Positions 43,082 through 50,735 of a stretch of 64,000 nucleotides of DNA are shown here, piece after piece. Every line of letters starts with the position of its first letter. Position 1 is the first letter of the stretch. The notes below the pieces were generated by a model, which searched no databases, was not told where the DNA came from, and saw only the letters and a list, made by a program, of their open reading frames with translations. Made by a program: the position numbers and the translations under genes. Source of the DNA: Clostridiales bacterium (GTDB taxonomy: Bacteria > Bacillota > Clostridia > Saccharofermentanales > Saccharofermentanaceae); contig JAFZKB010000031.1 in the NCBI GenBank assembly GCA_017551865.1, positions 1 to 64,000 on the forward strand, in the 5' to 3' direction.

Positions 43082-43531
43082 ATGCTTCTCACTTTTGAAC
43101 GAGCGAAAAAAGAAGATCTCGAAGAGATCCATGAGATCGAAGTCGCTTCTTTTCCGGACCCATGGAGCGTAGATTCCCTGTGGACGTTCGCATCGGATGA
43201 GCAGGTGAGGACGCTTATCACGGCAAGAGATATGGAAAGCGGGGAACTGGTCGGATACTATGCGCTCCAGTATGTCCTTGACGAGGCGGAGATCGCCATC
43301 ATCGCCGTAAAGAGAAAGTTCAGGCGACAGGGACTGGGAAGAAGGATCCTCGAGGAGATAAAGTCCTTTGCGATCGGCCAGAAGATCCATAAGATCCACC
43401 TGGAAGTGCGGTCCGAAAATGAGGCGGCCGTGCACCTTTACAGAAGCTTCGGATTCCTTGAAGTCGGACGCAGAAAGAACTATTACGAAGACCCGAAAGA
43501 CGACGCGATACTCTTCTGTTTGTCTATTTGA
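43082..43531 (+). CDS. rimI: Ribosomal protein alanine N-acetyltransferase RimI
   Basis: GNAT acetyltransferase of 149 residues; RimI acetylates the N-terminus of S18. The acetyl-CoA loop is VKRKFRRQGLGRRILEEI, followed by LEVRSENEAAVHLYRSFGF and the C-terminal NYYEDPKDDAILF. Position after tsaE-tsaB matches the usual tsa-rimI order, which supports the assignment over other GNATs. AAAGGAG precedes the start. Confidence 0.92.
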   Translation: MLLTFERAKKEDLEEIHEIEVASFPDPWSVDSLWTFASDEQVRTLITARDMESGELVGYYALQYVLDEAEIAIIAVKRKFRRQGLGRRILEEIKSFAIGQKIHKIHLEVRSENEAAVHLYRSFGFLEVGRRKNYYEDPKDDAILFCLSI

Positions 43532-43611
43532 CAGATTGACAAGAAAATTCCGCCGAAGACCGCGTGTTTGTCGCAAAAACACGAAATTGAGAATGGGCGT
43601 CGGGCAAACGA

Positions 43612-43640
43612 TTGACATTGAACATAACTGTCCATATACT
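43612..43640 (+). promoter_or_regulatory. Promoter of the HPr-like gene and uvrC
   Basis: TTGACA (43612-43617), 17 bp and TATACT (43635-43640) lie 78 bp before the HPr-like gene. The preceding gap has no clear terminator for rimI. Confidence 0.85.
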
Positions 43641-43717
43641 TTGCTTGTAGCATAAAAACGGAAGTTTGCGCAACTTGGGGCAAACAGGAATATACGAACC
43701 TTTCAGGAGGAAGAAAC

Positions 43718-43981
43718 ATGGTTTCTCAGACAGTTACTTTTCAGTGCGACGAAGCGCTCCAGATGAAGGCGGTTGCGATCCTTATTCAGAAGGCTTCTGC
43801 ATTTAAGAGCAGCATATATCTCACCAGATCCGGCAGACGCGCGAACGCGAAGAGCCTTCTCGGCGTTATGTCTCTGGGGATCGAGAACGATGCAGAGATC
43901 GAAGTTACCGCTGACGGCGTAGATCAGGAAGAAGCCATTGAAGCATTGATCGGATATCTTAATGATCCGAAGATCCAATGA
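43718..43981 (+). CDS. Crh-like HPr paralogue (Gln15, Ser46)
   Basis: An 87-residue HPr-fold protein. The phosphotransfer His15 of normal HPr is Gln15 here (DEALQMKAVA in place of GLHARPA), so it cannot carry sugar phosphotransfer. The regulatory serine is kept exactly at Ser46 in NAKSLLGVMSLGI, the site used by HPr kinase. That Gln15/Ser46 pattern is the definition of Bacillus Crh, a catabolite-repression cofactor of CcpA. Arg17 is replaced by Lys. AGGAGG precedes the start. Its stop overlaps uvrC by four bases. Whether it is Crh or an independent HPr derivative needs phylogeny. Confidence 0.88.
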   Translation: MVSQTVTFQCDEALQMKAVAILIQKASAFKSSIYLTRSGRRANAKSLLGVMSLGIENDAEIEVTADGVDQEEAIEALIGYLNDPKIQ

Positions 43982-45846
43982 GTGGTGCCGATATTTCCAA
44001 ATTCGACGCAAGATTAGATATAGTACCTACGGATCCGGGAGTGTACCTGATGAAGGACGCCTCGGATTCTGTCATTTATGTAGGAAAAGCGAAGAATCTG
44101 AGAAACCGTCTCCGTTCCTACTTCGGCAAGAACCCGCAGGGCAATGCCAAGGTCCTCGCCATGATCTCCCACGTCGCCGACTTCGAATATGTCGTCGTGG
44201 GTTCCGAACTCGAGGCACTCCTTCTCGAGTGCAACCTCATCAAAAGATACCAGCCGCATTACAATATCCTTCTCCGTGATGACAAGGGATTCCCGTATGT
44301 CTGCATCACGATGCAGGAGGAATATCCGCGCATCATGAAGGTATTCCGCCCCGACAAGAACATGGAGGGGGCGAAATACTACGGACCGTATCTGGGCGGC
44401 GATCTTTACCGCGCCCTTCAGGCCCTTCGCGATATCTTCCCGACGAAGACGTGCCGGAAAGTCCTTCCCAGAGATATAGGAAAAGAACGCGCCTGCCTGA
44501 ACTATCACATCGGCCGCTGTGTCGGCCCGTGCCGCGGCGATGTTCCCGTGGAGGAATACCGGAAAGTCATGGAGGATATGTGCCGTTTCTTCGAAGGAAA
44601 GTACGACGGGATCCTGCGCGATCTGCAATCGCAGATGGAAAAGGCTTCCGAAGACCTCGATTTCGAGCGCGCCGCTGTATATCGCGACCGCATAAATGCG
44701 CTGTCCGCAGTAATGGCCAGCCAGAACGTTTCTTTTCCCAGAGAATCGGATCGTGACGCGGTCGGATTCTTCCGCGATGCGGGAGAGATGTGTTTTCGAA
44801 AACTCGAACTGCGCGGTGGACGTATCATCGGCTCGTCCACGTATTTCCTCAAGGACGAAGGTGAGTCCGAAGAGAGCCTTCTTCTGGCCTTCCTTATGCA
44901 GTATTATCCGACGGCTGCGGAGATCCCGAAAGAGATCCTTGTCGCGATCGATCTCGAGGACCACGACTCCGTGGAGCAGGCGATCTCCGATATGGCCGGA
45001 CACAAGGTGCATCTGCATGTGCCGCAGCGGGGCGACGGCATGAAGCTTCTCGAGATGGCCAATGCCAATGCAAAAGAAGCGCTCCGCCGCAGGATCCTGC
45101 GCGTGGGAACTTCCCAGCAGAGCGTGGAAACAGCGCTTCAGCTCCTTTCTGAAAAACTGGGTCTCCGGGACGTGCCGGAGAGGATCGAATCCTACGATAT
45201 CAGTAACCTTGGAAACGACGACCGCTGCGGTGGCATGGTGGTCTTTACCGACGGCCGCCCCGACAAGGCATCATACCGGCTTTTTAAGATCAAGACCGTG
45301 GAAGGGCAGGACGACTACGCTTCCATGAAAGAAGTGCTTACGAGGAGATTTGCGCGTTCTGGCGATGAGAAGTTCGCGAAAATGCCGGACCTGATCCTGG
45401 CGGACGGCGGACTTGGGCAGGTGCATGCGATCTACGAGGTCCTTACGGAACTGGGCCTTGCGGATAAGATACAGCTGGCCGGCATGGTCAAGGACCGCCG
45501 CCACAGAACGCACGGCCTCGTGACGCTCGACGGCGAGACCATCGATCTGGCAGAAGATGCCAGAGAAGATGAGGACATGATGGTCCTTTTCCGTCTGGTC
45601 ACGGCGATCCAGAATGAAGTGCACCGTTTCGCGATCACCTATCAGAGAAAACTCAGTAAGAAGAGAAATCTCACGTATTCTCTGGAGACCATCCCCGGGA
45701 TCGGTACGGCGAAGCGAAAAGCCCTCATGAAGCAGTTCGGCTCCATCAAGGAGATCTCGAAGGCTTCAAAAGAAGAACTCATGAAGGCCGAGCGCATCTC
45801 GGAAAAGGATGCGGAAGCGATCATCCGGCATTTTCGGCAGGAGTAG
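43978..45846 (+). CDS. uvrC: Excinuclease ABC subunit C
   Basis: Makes both incisions in nucleotide excision repair. The 622 residues contain the GIY-YIG nuclease (about 15-95; GVYLMKDASDSVIYVGKAKN), a Cys-rich stretch (CLNYHIGRCVGPC), the UVR helix pair (about 200-235), the RNase H-like endonuclease (about 380-540) and the C-terminal HhH pair (IPGIGTAKRKALMKQFG). It is translationally coupled to the HPr-like gene. Confidence 0.97.
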   Translation: MSGADISKFDARLDIVPTDPGVYLMKDASDSVIYVGKAKNLRNRLRSYFGKNPQGNAKVLAMISHVADFEYVVVGSELEALLLECNLIKRYQPHYNILLRDDKGFPYVCITMQEEYPRIMKVFRPDKNMEGAKYYGPYLGGDLYRALQALRDIFPTKTCRKVLPRDIGKERACLNYHIGRCVGPCRGDVPVEEYRKVMEDMCRFFEGKYDGILRDLQSQMEKASEDLDFERAAVYRDRINALSAVMASQNVSFPRESDRDAVGFFRDAGEMCFRKLELRGGRIIGSSTYFLKDEGESEESLLLAFLMQYYPTAAEIPKEILVAIDLEDHDSVEQAISDMAGHKVHLHVPQRGDGMKLLEMANANAKEALRRRILRVGTSQQSVETALQLLSEKLGLRDVPERIESYDISNLGNDDRCGGMVVFTDGRPDKASYRLFKIKTVEGQDDYASMKEVLTRRFARSGDEKFAKMPDLILADGGLGQVHAIYEVLTELGLADKIQLAGMVKDRRHRTHGLVTLDGETIDLAEDAREDEDMMVLFRLVTAIQNEVHRFAITYQRKLSKKRNLTYSLETIPGIGTAKRKALMKQFGSIKEISKASKEELMKAERISEKDAEAIIRHFRQE

Positions 45847-45933
45847 GTCCGCATTTGGAAAGAAGGCCGGCTTTCTGTCCGGGTAAGTATGGTAAGATAA
45901 TTTCAGAAGAATACTGGAAGGAGAAACGAAGCC

Positions 45934-46695
45934 GTGAGTATATTTGCCATCGCAGATCTGCACCTCGGATTATCGGTAGATAAGCCCATGGATGTTTTCG
46001 GATCTTCCTGGCAGGACCACGTTTCCCGTCTTGAAGAAAACTGGAGGAGTAAGATCACTCCTTCCGATACGGTCCTGATCCCCGGCGATATCTCCTGGGG
46101 CATCTCGATGGAAGAGGCGCTCGCTGACCTTTTGTTCATCGAATCCCTTCCCGGTACGAAGATCCTGAGCAAAGGCAATCACGACTACTGGTGGGGCACC
46201 ACGAAAAAGGTCGAGGAGTTTATGGCCTCACATGGCCTTACCTCCATGAAGATCCTGAAGAATAAGGGCTTTGTCGTGGAGAACACACTTATTGCCGGCA
46301 CCCGCGGCTGGCTTCTACCGGAGAATCCCGAAAGCAAAAAGGAAGACGAGAAGATCTATGTCCGCGAAGTCGGGCGTCTGCAGAGATCTCTTCTCGATTC
46401 GATCCGCGCCTATGAGGCCGGCGAAGTCGAGGGCGAGGAGAAGGCGGACATCCGTCCCGCAAGAAAGATCGCAATGCTTCATTATCCTCCGATCTATGTT
46501 TCGGGAAATGCGAACGGATTTACGAAGGCTCTCGAGGAATTCGGCGTCGATATCTGCCTTTACGGACATCTGCACGGAAGAGCCCACCAGAACGCCTTTA
46601 ACGGCGTGAAAAACGGAGTCGACTACAGGCTCATTTCGGCCGATTTTTTGCGTTTTGATCCGGTTTTGGTGGAAAAAGATCCGGAAAATACATGA
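45934..46695 (+). CDS. Calcineurin-like metallophosphoesterase
   Basis: A 253-residue cytoplasmic phosphoesterase of the COG1768 kind. The metal ligands are all present: D8 and H10 in ADLHLG, GD in IPGDISWG, KGNHDYWWG, MLHYPPIY and YGHLHGRAH. The substrate is not known. The start is GTG 45934, with GGAAGGAG 11 bases upstream. It follows uvrC by 87 bp. Confidence 0.88.
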   Translation: MSIFAIADLHLGLSVDKPMDVFGSSWQDHVSRLEENWRSKITPSDTVLIPGDISWGISMEEALADLLFIESLPGTKILSKGNHDYWWGTTKKVEEFMASHGLTSMKILKNKGFVVENTLIAGTRGWLLPENPESKKEDEKIYVREVGRLQRSLLDSIRAYEAGEVEGEEKADIRPARKIAMLHYPPIYVSGNANGFTKALEEFGVDICLYGHLHGRAHQNAFNGVKNGVDYRLISADFLRFDPVLVEKDPENT

Positions 46696-46758
46696 AAATG
46701 CTTAGGTGAAAATTTCTTGTAACCCCTGCGGCTGTAAGACGAATTGTGATTTTGACAC

Positions 46759-46787
46759 TTGCGCTTTTTTGCGCCCTGTAATATAAT
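46759..46787 (+). promoter_or_regulatory. Promoter of yicC-remA-gmk
   Basis: TTGCGC (46759-46764), 17 bp and TATAAT (46782-46787) lie 75 bp before the yicC start. A TTGACA at 46752-46757 is 24 bp from the -10 box and is too far. Confidence 0.6.
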
Positions 46788-46861
46788 TCTATGTACCAAA
46801 AATGCGCCCTGCGGCAATGATGCCATGCGAGCGCATATCTTTACGAAATGGGGTCTTTTTC

Positions 46862-47749
46862 ATGGCATCAAGCATGACGGGCTATGGCCGGGCCGAAGCG
46901 ACTTACGCGACACGGCGTTATCTGGTAGAAATCAAATCAGTCAACAACCGTTTTTGCGATATATCTGTACGTATGCCCAGAGGGTATGCAGTTCTCGAAA
47001 CGAAGATCCGTGAGAAGATCACCGATAAACTGATCCGCGGCAAGATCGATGTATTTGTCACCATCGAGGACGTCGGAGACGGTAATTCCACAGTAGAAAT
47101 GAACGAGGGCCTCGCAAAGGCTTATTCGGAAGCGATCAAGAAGATCTCAGAGCTTACCGGCCGTGAGGATAATGCGGATGCATATCAGATCGGACGTATC
47201 CCGGATGTGCTGGTGGCACGCGCCAACAGTCTGACACCTGAGGAAGCGGGCGCGGAACTGCTGCCGGTACTCGATCAGGCGATCGAAGATATCCTGAAGA
47301 TGCGCGGTATCGAAGGTGAGAAGCTCGTTTCCGATCTTCTTGCGAAAGTCAGTGCTTTTGAGAGCATGCACGCGGCCGTGAAACTTCGCGCGCCGATGGT
47401 GCCGAAGGAGTATAAGGAGCGCCTGATGCAGAGGATCGAGGATCTTCTCGATGAGAAGGCCAACCTCGTATATGACGAGACCCGCCGTGAGGCCGAGGTC
47501 GCTGTATTCGCCGACAAGTGCGCGATCGACGAGGAGCTCACCCGTCTGAGCAGCCACATGAACCAGCTCCGCGAGACACTTCAGGCACCGGGCAGCATCG
47601 GCAAGCGACTCGATTTTATCCTTCAGGAAATGAACCGTGAGGTCAATACCATCGGCAGCAAGGCCAACGATATCACCATCACGAACTACGTGCTGGATAT
47701 GAAGACGGAACTCGAGAAGATCCGTGAGCAGATCCAGAATCTGGCATAA
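46862..47749 (+). CDS. yicC: YicC/YloC family endoribonuclease
   Basis: A 295-residue protein of the YicC family, members of which are single-strand endoribonucleases. Recognisable by the start MASSMTGYGRAEA, EIKSVNNRFCDISVRMPRGY, and the C-terminal QEMNREVNTIGSKANDITITNYVLDMKTELEKIREQIQN. ATG 46862 matches the conserved N-terminus; a start 60 bp upstream would add unrelated residues. The yicC-remA-gmk-rpoZ order equals Bacillus yloC-remA-gmk-rpoZ. Confidence 0.94.
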   Translation: MASSMTGYGRAEATYATRRYLVEIKSVNNRFCDISVRMPRGYAVLETKIREKITDKLIRGKIDVFVTIEDVGDGNSTVEMNEGLAKAYSEAIKKISELTGREDNADAYQIGRIPDVLVARANSLTPEEAGAELLPVLDQAIEDILKMRGIEGEKLVSDLLAKVSAFESMHAAVKLRAPMVPKEYKERLMQRIEDLLDEKANLVYDETRREAEVAVFADKCAIDEELTRLSSHMNQLRETLQAPGSIGKRLDFILQEMNREVNTIGSKANDITITNYVLDMKTELEKIREQIQNLA

Positions 47750-47766
47750 GAGGTAAGAAGGAAGCA

Positions 47767-48018
47767 ATGGCGTTTATTGACATCGGATTCGGAAATATGG
47801 TTTCAAGCACAAGGCTTGTCTGTGTCGCAGGGGCAGATTCTGCGCCGATCAGAAGACTGGTGCAGGATGCCAGAGACAGAGGCGCGCTCGTTGACTGCTC
47901 TTCCGGTAAGAAAAGCAAGGCTGTTCTCGTGACCGACAGCGGACACATCGTTCTTTCGGCACTCCCGCCGGAAGAAATCTCCGAAATGCTTTCGAAAGCA
48001 GAAGGAGGCAGAAAATGA
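47767..48018 (+). CDS. remA: RemA-type DNA-binding regulator (DUF370)
   Basis: An 83-residue RemA homologue (IDIGFGNMVSSTRLVCV, DSAPIRRLVQDARDRG, TDSGHIVLSAL). In Bacillus RemA forms rings on DNA and activates biofilm matrix and osmoprotection genes. Targets here are unknown. The gene overlaps gmk by four bases, in its usual place. Confidence 0.93.
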   Translation: MAFIDIGFGNMVSSTRLVCVAGADSAPIRRLVQDARDRGALVDCSSGKKSKAVLVTDSGHIVLSALPPEEISEMLSKAEGGRK

Positions 48019-48620
48019 GTAATGGCCTGATCGTTTCCATCTCGGGACCTTCCGGAGTCGGAAAGGGCACCGTGATCGCCAAGCTCCGTGAGATGCTTCC
48101 GGACTGCAGACATTCGATCTCCGTCACTTCCAGAGATCCGCGCGGAGAAGAGAAAGACGGTGTGGAGTATTACTTCCGCACCAGAGAAGAATTTGAAAGA
48201 CTCATCGCCGAAGGCGAGATCATCGAATACGACCAGTACGTCGGAAATTACTACGGCACTCCGCTGACACCGCTGATCACGATGTCGGGAAAAGGACAGG
48301 ACGTCCTTCTGGATCTGACCGTGGCCGGCAGTCTGGCGCTGAAGGAGAAGTTTGAAGAGACAGTAACGATCTTCCTTCTTCCGCCTTCTTTAAAAGAACT
48401 GAGAAACCGTCTGACCGGTCGTGGTACCGAATCAGAGGAGCTCGTAGATAAGAGGATGGGCCAGGCGAAAAAAGAGATCGCCGATGCGCCGAAGTTCGAT
48501 TATGTAGTCACGAACGACTCGGTCGAACAGGCAGCAGAAGAGATCGCCGCCATTATGCTCGCCGAGCATGGCCGATTCAAAAGAAGAAGCGAAACAGTCG
48601 AAAAGCTGCTCGCTGAATAA
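48015..48620 (+). CDS. gmk: Guanylate kinase
   Basis: Phosphorylates GMP to GDP. The 201 residues show the P-loop ISGPSGVGKGTV, SVTSRDPRGEEKDGVEYYF and the EYDQYVGNYYGTP nucleotide-binding region. It overlaps remA by four bases. Confidence 0.97.
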   Translation: MSNGLIVSISGPSGVGKGTVIAKLREMLPDCRHSISVTSRDPRGEEKDGVEYYFRTREEFERLIAEGEIIEYDQYVGNYYGTPLTPLITMSGKGQDVLLDLTVAGSLALKEKFEETVTIFLLPPSLKELRNRLTGRGTESEELVDKRMGQAKKEIADAPKFDYVVTNDSVEQAAEEIAAIMLAEHGRFKRRSETVEKLLAE

Positions 48621-48716
48621 AGAAGCCGCGACGCAGTAGAGATACTGCTTGCAATAAGAAGACGAAAGAAAAAAGAGAGTTCTTTTTTGAGGAAAAACTA
48701 AAGGGAGGAATTGAAA

Positions 48717-49160
48717 ATGTTAGTAGATCCGTCAGTTGAAGAATTGTTACCAAAGGCCGAATGCCGCTACTCTCTGTGCATGCTCGTTGCAAAACGTGCC
48801 CGCCAGCTCGTAGATGGAGCCCAGCCGATGGTAGACGACCCGACACCGAGCTATGTTACCCTTGCCTGCAAGGAAGTAGCAGCAGATAAGGTCGTCGGTG
48901 TAGAAGGACAGCATACTCCGTATGTACCGCTCCGTCCGGAGATCGAGGAAGCCCGCCGTCTGGCCAAGGAGGCTGCAGAGAATCAGGCTCGTATGGACGC
49001 AGAGGGTGTCGATGGCGAATCTGCTGAAGAAGCTTCTAATTCCGAGAATGCAGAGTCCGAAGGCGCAGATACCGAAGTGATCTCCGATGAAGCAGAAGCT
49101 TCCGAGGACGAGATCGTCGCTCTTGACGAATCCACCGATGCGGAAGAGGAGGAGTCCTGA
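48717..49160 (+). CDS. rpoZ: RNA polymerase omega subunit with acidic tail
   Basis: Omega stabilises the beta-prime subunit. The first 70 residues or so are recognisable ([19 protein letters not shown], the [13 protein letters not shown] segment), while residues about 90-147 are an unusually long, almost purely acidic and Ala/Ser-rich tail. Omega is usually 60-95 residues. GGGAGGAA fixes ATG 48717. An A/T-rich hairpin (48669-48688) precedes the ribosome site. The stop overlaps the GlyRS start by one base. Confidence 0.88.
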   Translation: MLVDPSVEELLPKAECRYSLCMLVAKRARQLVDGAQPMVDDPTPSYVTLACKEVAADKVVGVEGQHTPYVPLRPEIEEARRLAKEAAENQARMDAEGVDGESAEEASNSENAESEGADTEVISDEAEASEDEIVALDESTDAEEEES

Positions 49161-50593
49161 TGCCTGTTAAGAAGTCAATGGAAAAGATCGTAGCCCTTGC
49201 CAAGACAAGAGGCTTCGTATATCCGGGTTCCGATATCTACGGTGGTCTGGCAAATGCCTGGGACTTCGGTCCTCTCGGTGTTCAGCTCAAGAACAACGTA
49301 AAGGCGGCCTGGTGGAAGAAGTTCGTACAGGAGAGCCCGTACAACGTGGGCGTCGACTGCGCGATCCTCATGAACCCGCAGGTATGGGTAGCTTCCGGTC
49401 ACGTCGGCGGTTTTTCGGATCCGCTGATTGACTGCAAGCAGTGCAAGGCACGTGCCCGTGCAGATAAACTGGTAGAAGATTATAACGCGGAAAACGGCAT
49501 CACCGATGTGGTTGTCGAAGGTATGAACGATGAAGAACTCGTCGCTTATATCAAGGAAAAGAACATCCCGTGCCCGACATGCGGCGGCCATAACTTCACC
49601 GATGTAAGAAAATTCAACCTGATGTTTAAGACATTCATGGGTGTTACCGAAGACAGCAAGAGCGAGGTCTATCTCCGTCCGGAGACCGCTCAGGGTATCT
49701 TCGTTAACTTCTTAAACGTTCAGCGTTCCGCAAGAAAAAAGATCCCGTTCGGTATCTGCCAGATCGGTAAGAGCTTCAGAAACGAGATCACGCCGGGTAA
49801 CTTCATCTTCAGAACTCGTGAGTTCGAACAGATGGAGCTCGAGTTCTTCTGCGAGCCGGGCACTGACCTGGAGTGGTTCAAGTACTGGAAAGAGTACTGC
49901 TACAACTGGCTCACGGGTCTCGGTCTGAAGGAAGATGAACTTCGAACAAGAGATCACGATCCGAAGGAACTGGCTTTCTATTCCAATGCGACCACGGACT
50001 TTGAGTTCTGGTTCCCCTTCAAGGAAGAAGGCGAATGGGGTGAACTCTGGGGCGTTGCGGACCGTACCGACTATGACCTTAAGCAGCATATGGAGTTTTC
50101 CAAGCAGGATCTTTCCTACTTTGATCCGGCCAAGAACGAGAAGTACATCCCGTACGTTATCGAGCCGTCTCTCGGTGCTGACCGTGTAACGCTCGCATTC
50201 CTCTGCTCCGCATACGACGAAGAGAAGATCGTCGATGGCGACAAGGAAGATGTTCGTACCGTTATGCACTTCCATCCGTTCCTCGCTCCGATCAAGATCG
50301 GTATCCTGCCGCTTTCCGCAAAGCTCAGTGAGAAGGCCGAGCCGATCTTCGCAGAACTTTCGAAGAAGTATATGTGCGAATTCGATGACAGACAGTCCAT
50401 CGGTAAGCGTTACAGAAGACAGGACGAGATCGGTACTCCGTACTGTGTCGTTTATGACTTCGATTCTGAAGAAGATAACTGCGTCACGATCCGTGAGAGA
50501 GATTCCATGAAGAATGTCGAGTATGAGCCGGGCAACATCCGTTTCCCGATCGACAAGCTCGGTGAATTCTTCGAGGGGAAATTCGACTTCTGA
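49160..50593 (+). CDS. glyQS: Glycyl-tRNA synthetase, single-chain type
   Basis: Class II synthetase of the dimeric alpha2 type (477 residues), not the alpha2beta2 form. Motif 2 is [20 protein letters not shown], preceded by [14 protein letters not shown], and the C-terminal anticodon-binding domain contains [23 protein letters not shown] zinc-like Cys pair CKQCKARAR and CPTCGG is inserted near residues 91-140. It is co-translated with rpoZ. Confidence 0.96.
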   Translation: MPVKKSMEKIVALAKTRGFVYPGSDIYGGLANAWDFGPLGVQLKNNVKAAWWKKFVQESPYNVGVDCAILMNPQVWVASGHVGGFSDPLIDCKQCKARARADKLVEDYNAENGITDVVVEGMNDEELVAYIKEKNIPCPTCGGHNFTDVRKFNLMFKTFMGVTEDSKSEVYLRPETAQGIFVNFLNVQRSARKKIPFGICQIGKSFRNEITPGNFIFRTREFEQMELEFFCEPGTDLEWFKYWKEYCYNWLTGLGLKEDELRTRDHDPKELAFYSNATTDFEFWFPFKEEGEWGELWGVADRTDYDLKQHMEFSKQDLSYFDPAKNEKYIPYVIEPSLGADRVTLAFLCSAYDEEKIVDGDKEDVRTVMHFHPFLAPIKIGILPLSAKLSEKAEPIFAELSKKYMCEFDDRQSIGKRYRRQDEIGTPYCVVYDFDSEEDNCVTIRERDSMKNVEYEPGNIRFPIDKLGEFFEGKFDF

Positions 50594-50609
50594 TGAAAGT
50601 CGGCGAAGT

Positions 50610-50636
50610 CCCGGTCCTACTCATCTGAGACCGGGC
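50610..50636 (+). terminator. Hairpin after GlyRS
   Basis: CCCGGTC (50610-50616) pairs with GACCGGG (50629-50635). A T-rich stretch follows only after ten bases, so it may be a weak terminator. Confidence 0.5.
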
Positions 50637-50735
50637 AAGAAATTTGGTTTTTAGGTGTTTTTCGAGTCTCCCTCTTGAAAAGCGCCGTAAAAATAGAGTA
50701 TGAAGTAATAAATATTTTGAAAGGCGGGCTAAACA

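Noticed and set aside
43718-43981. Ordinary PTS phosphocarrier HPr
   Set aside because: The catalytic His15 is replaced by Gln and the flanking GLHARPA motif is lost, so phosphotransfer from enzyme I is not possible.
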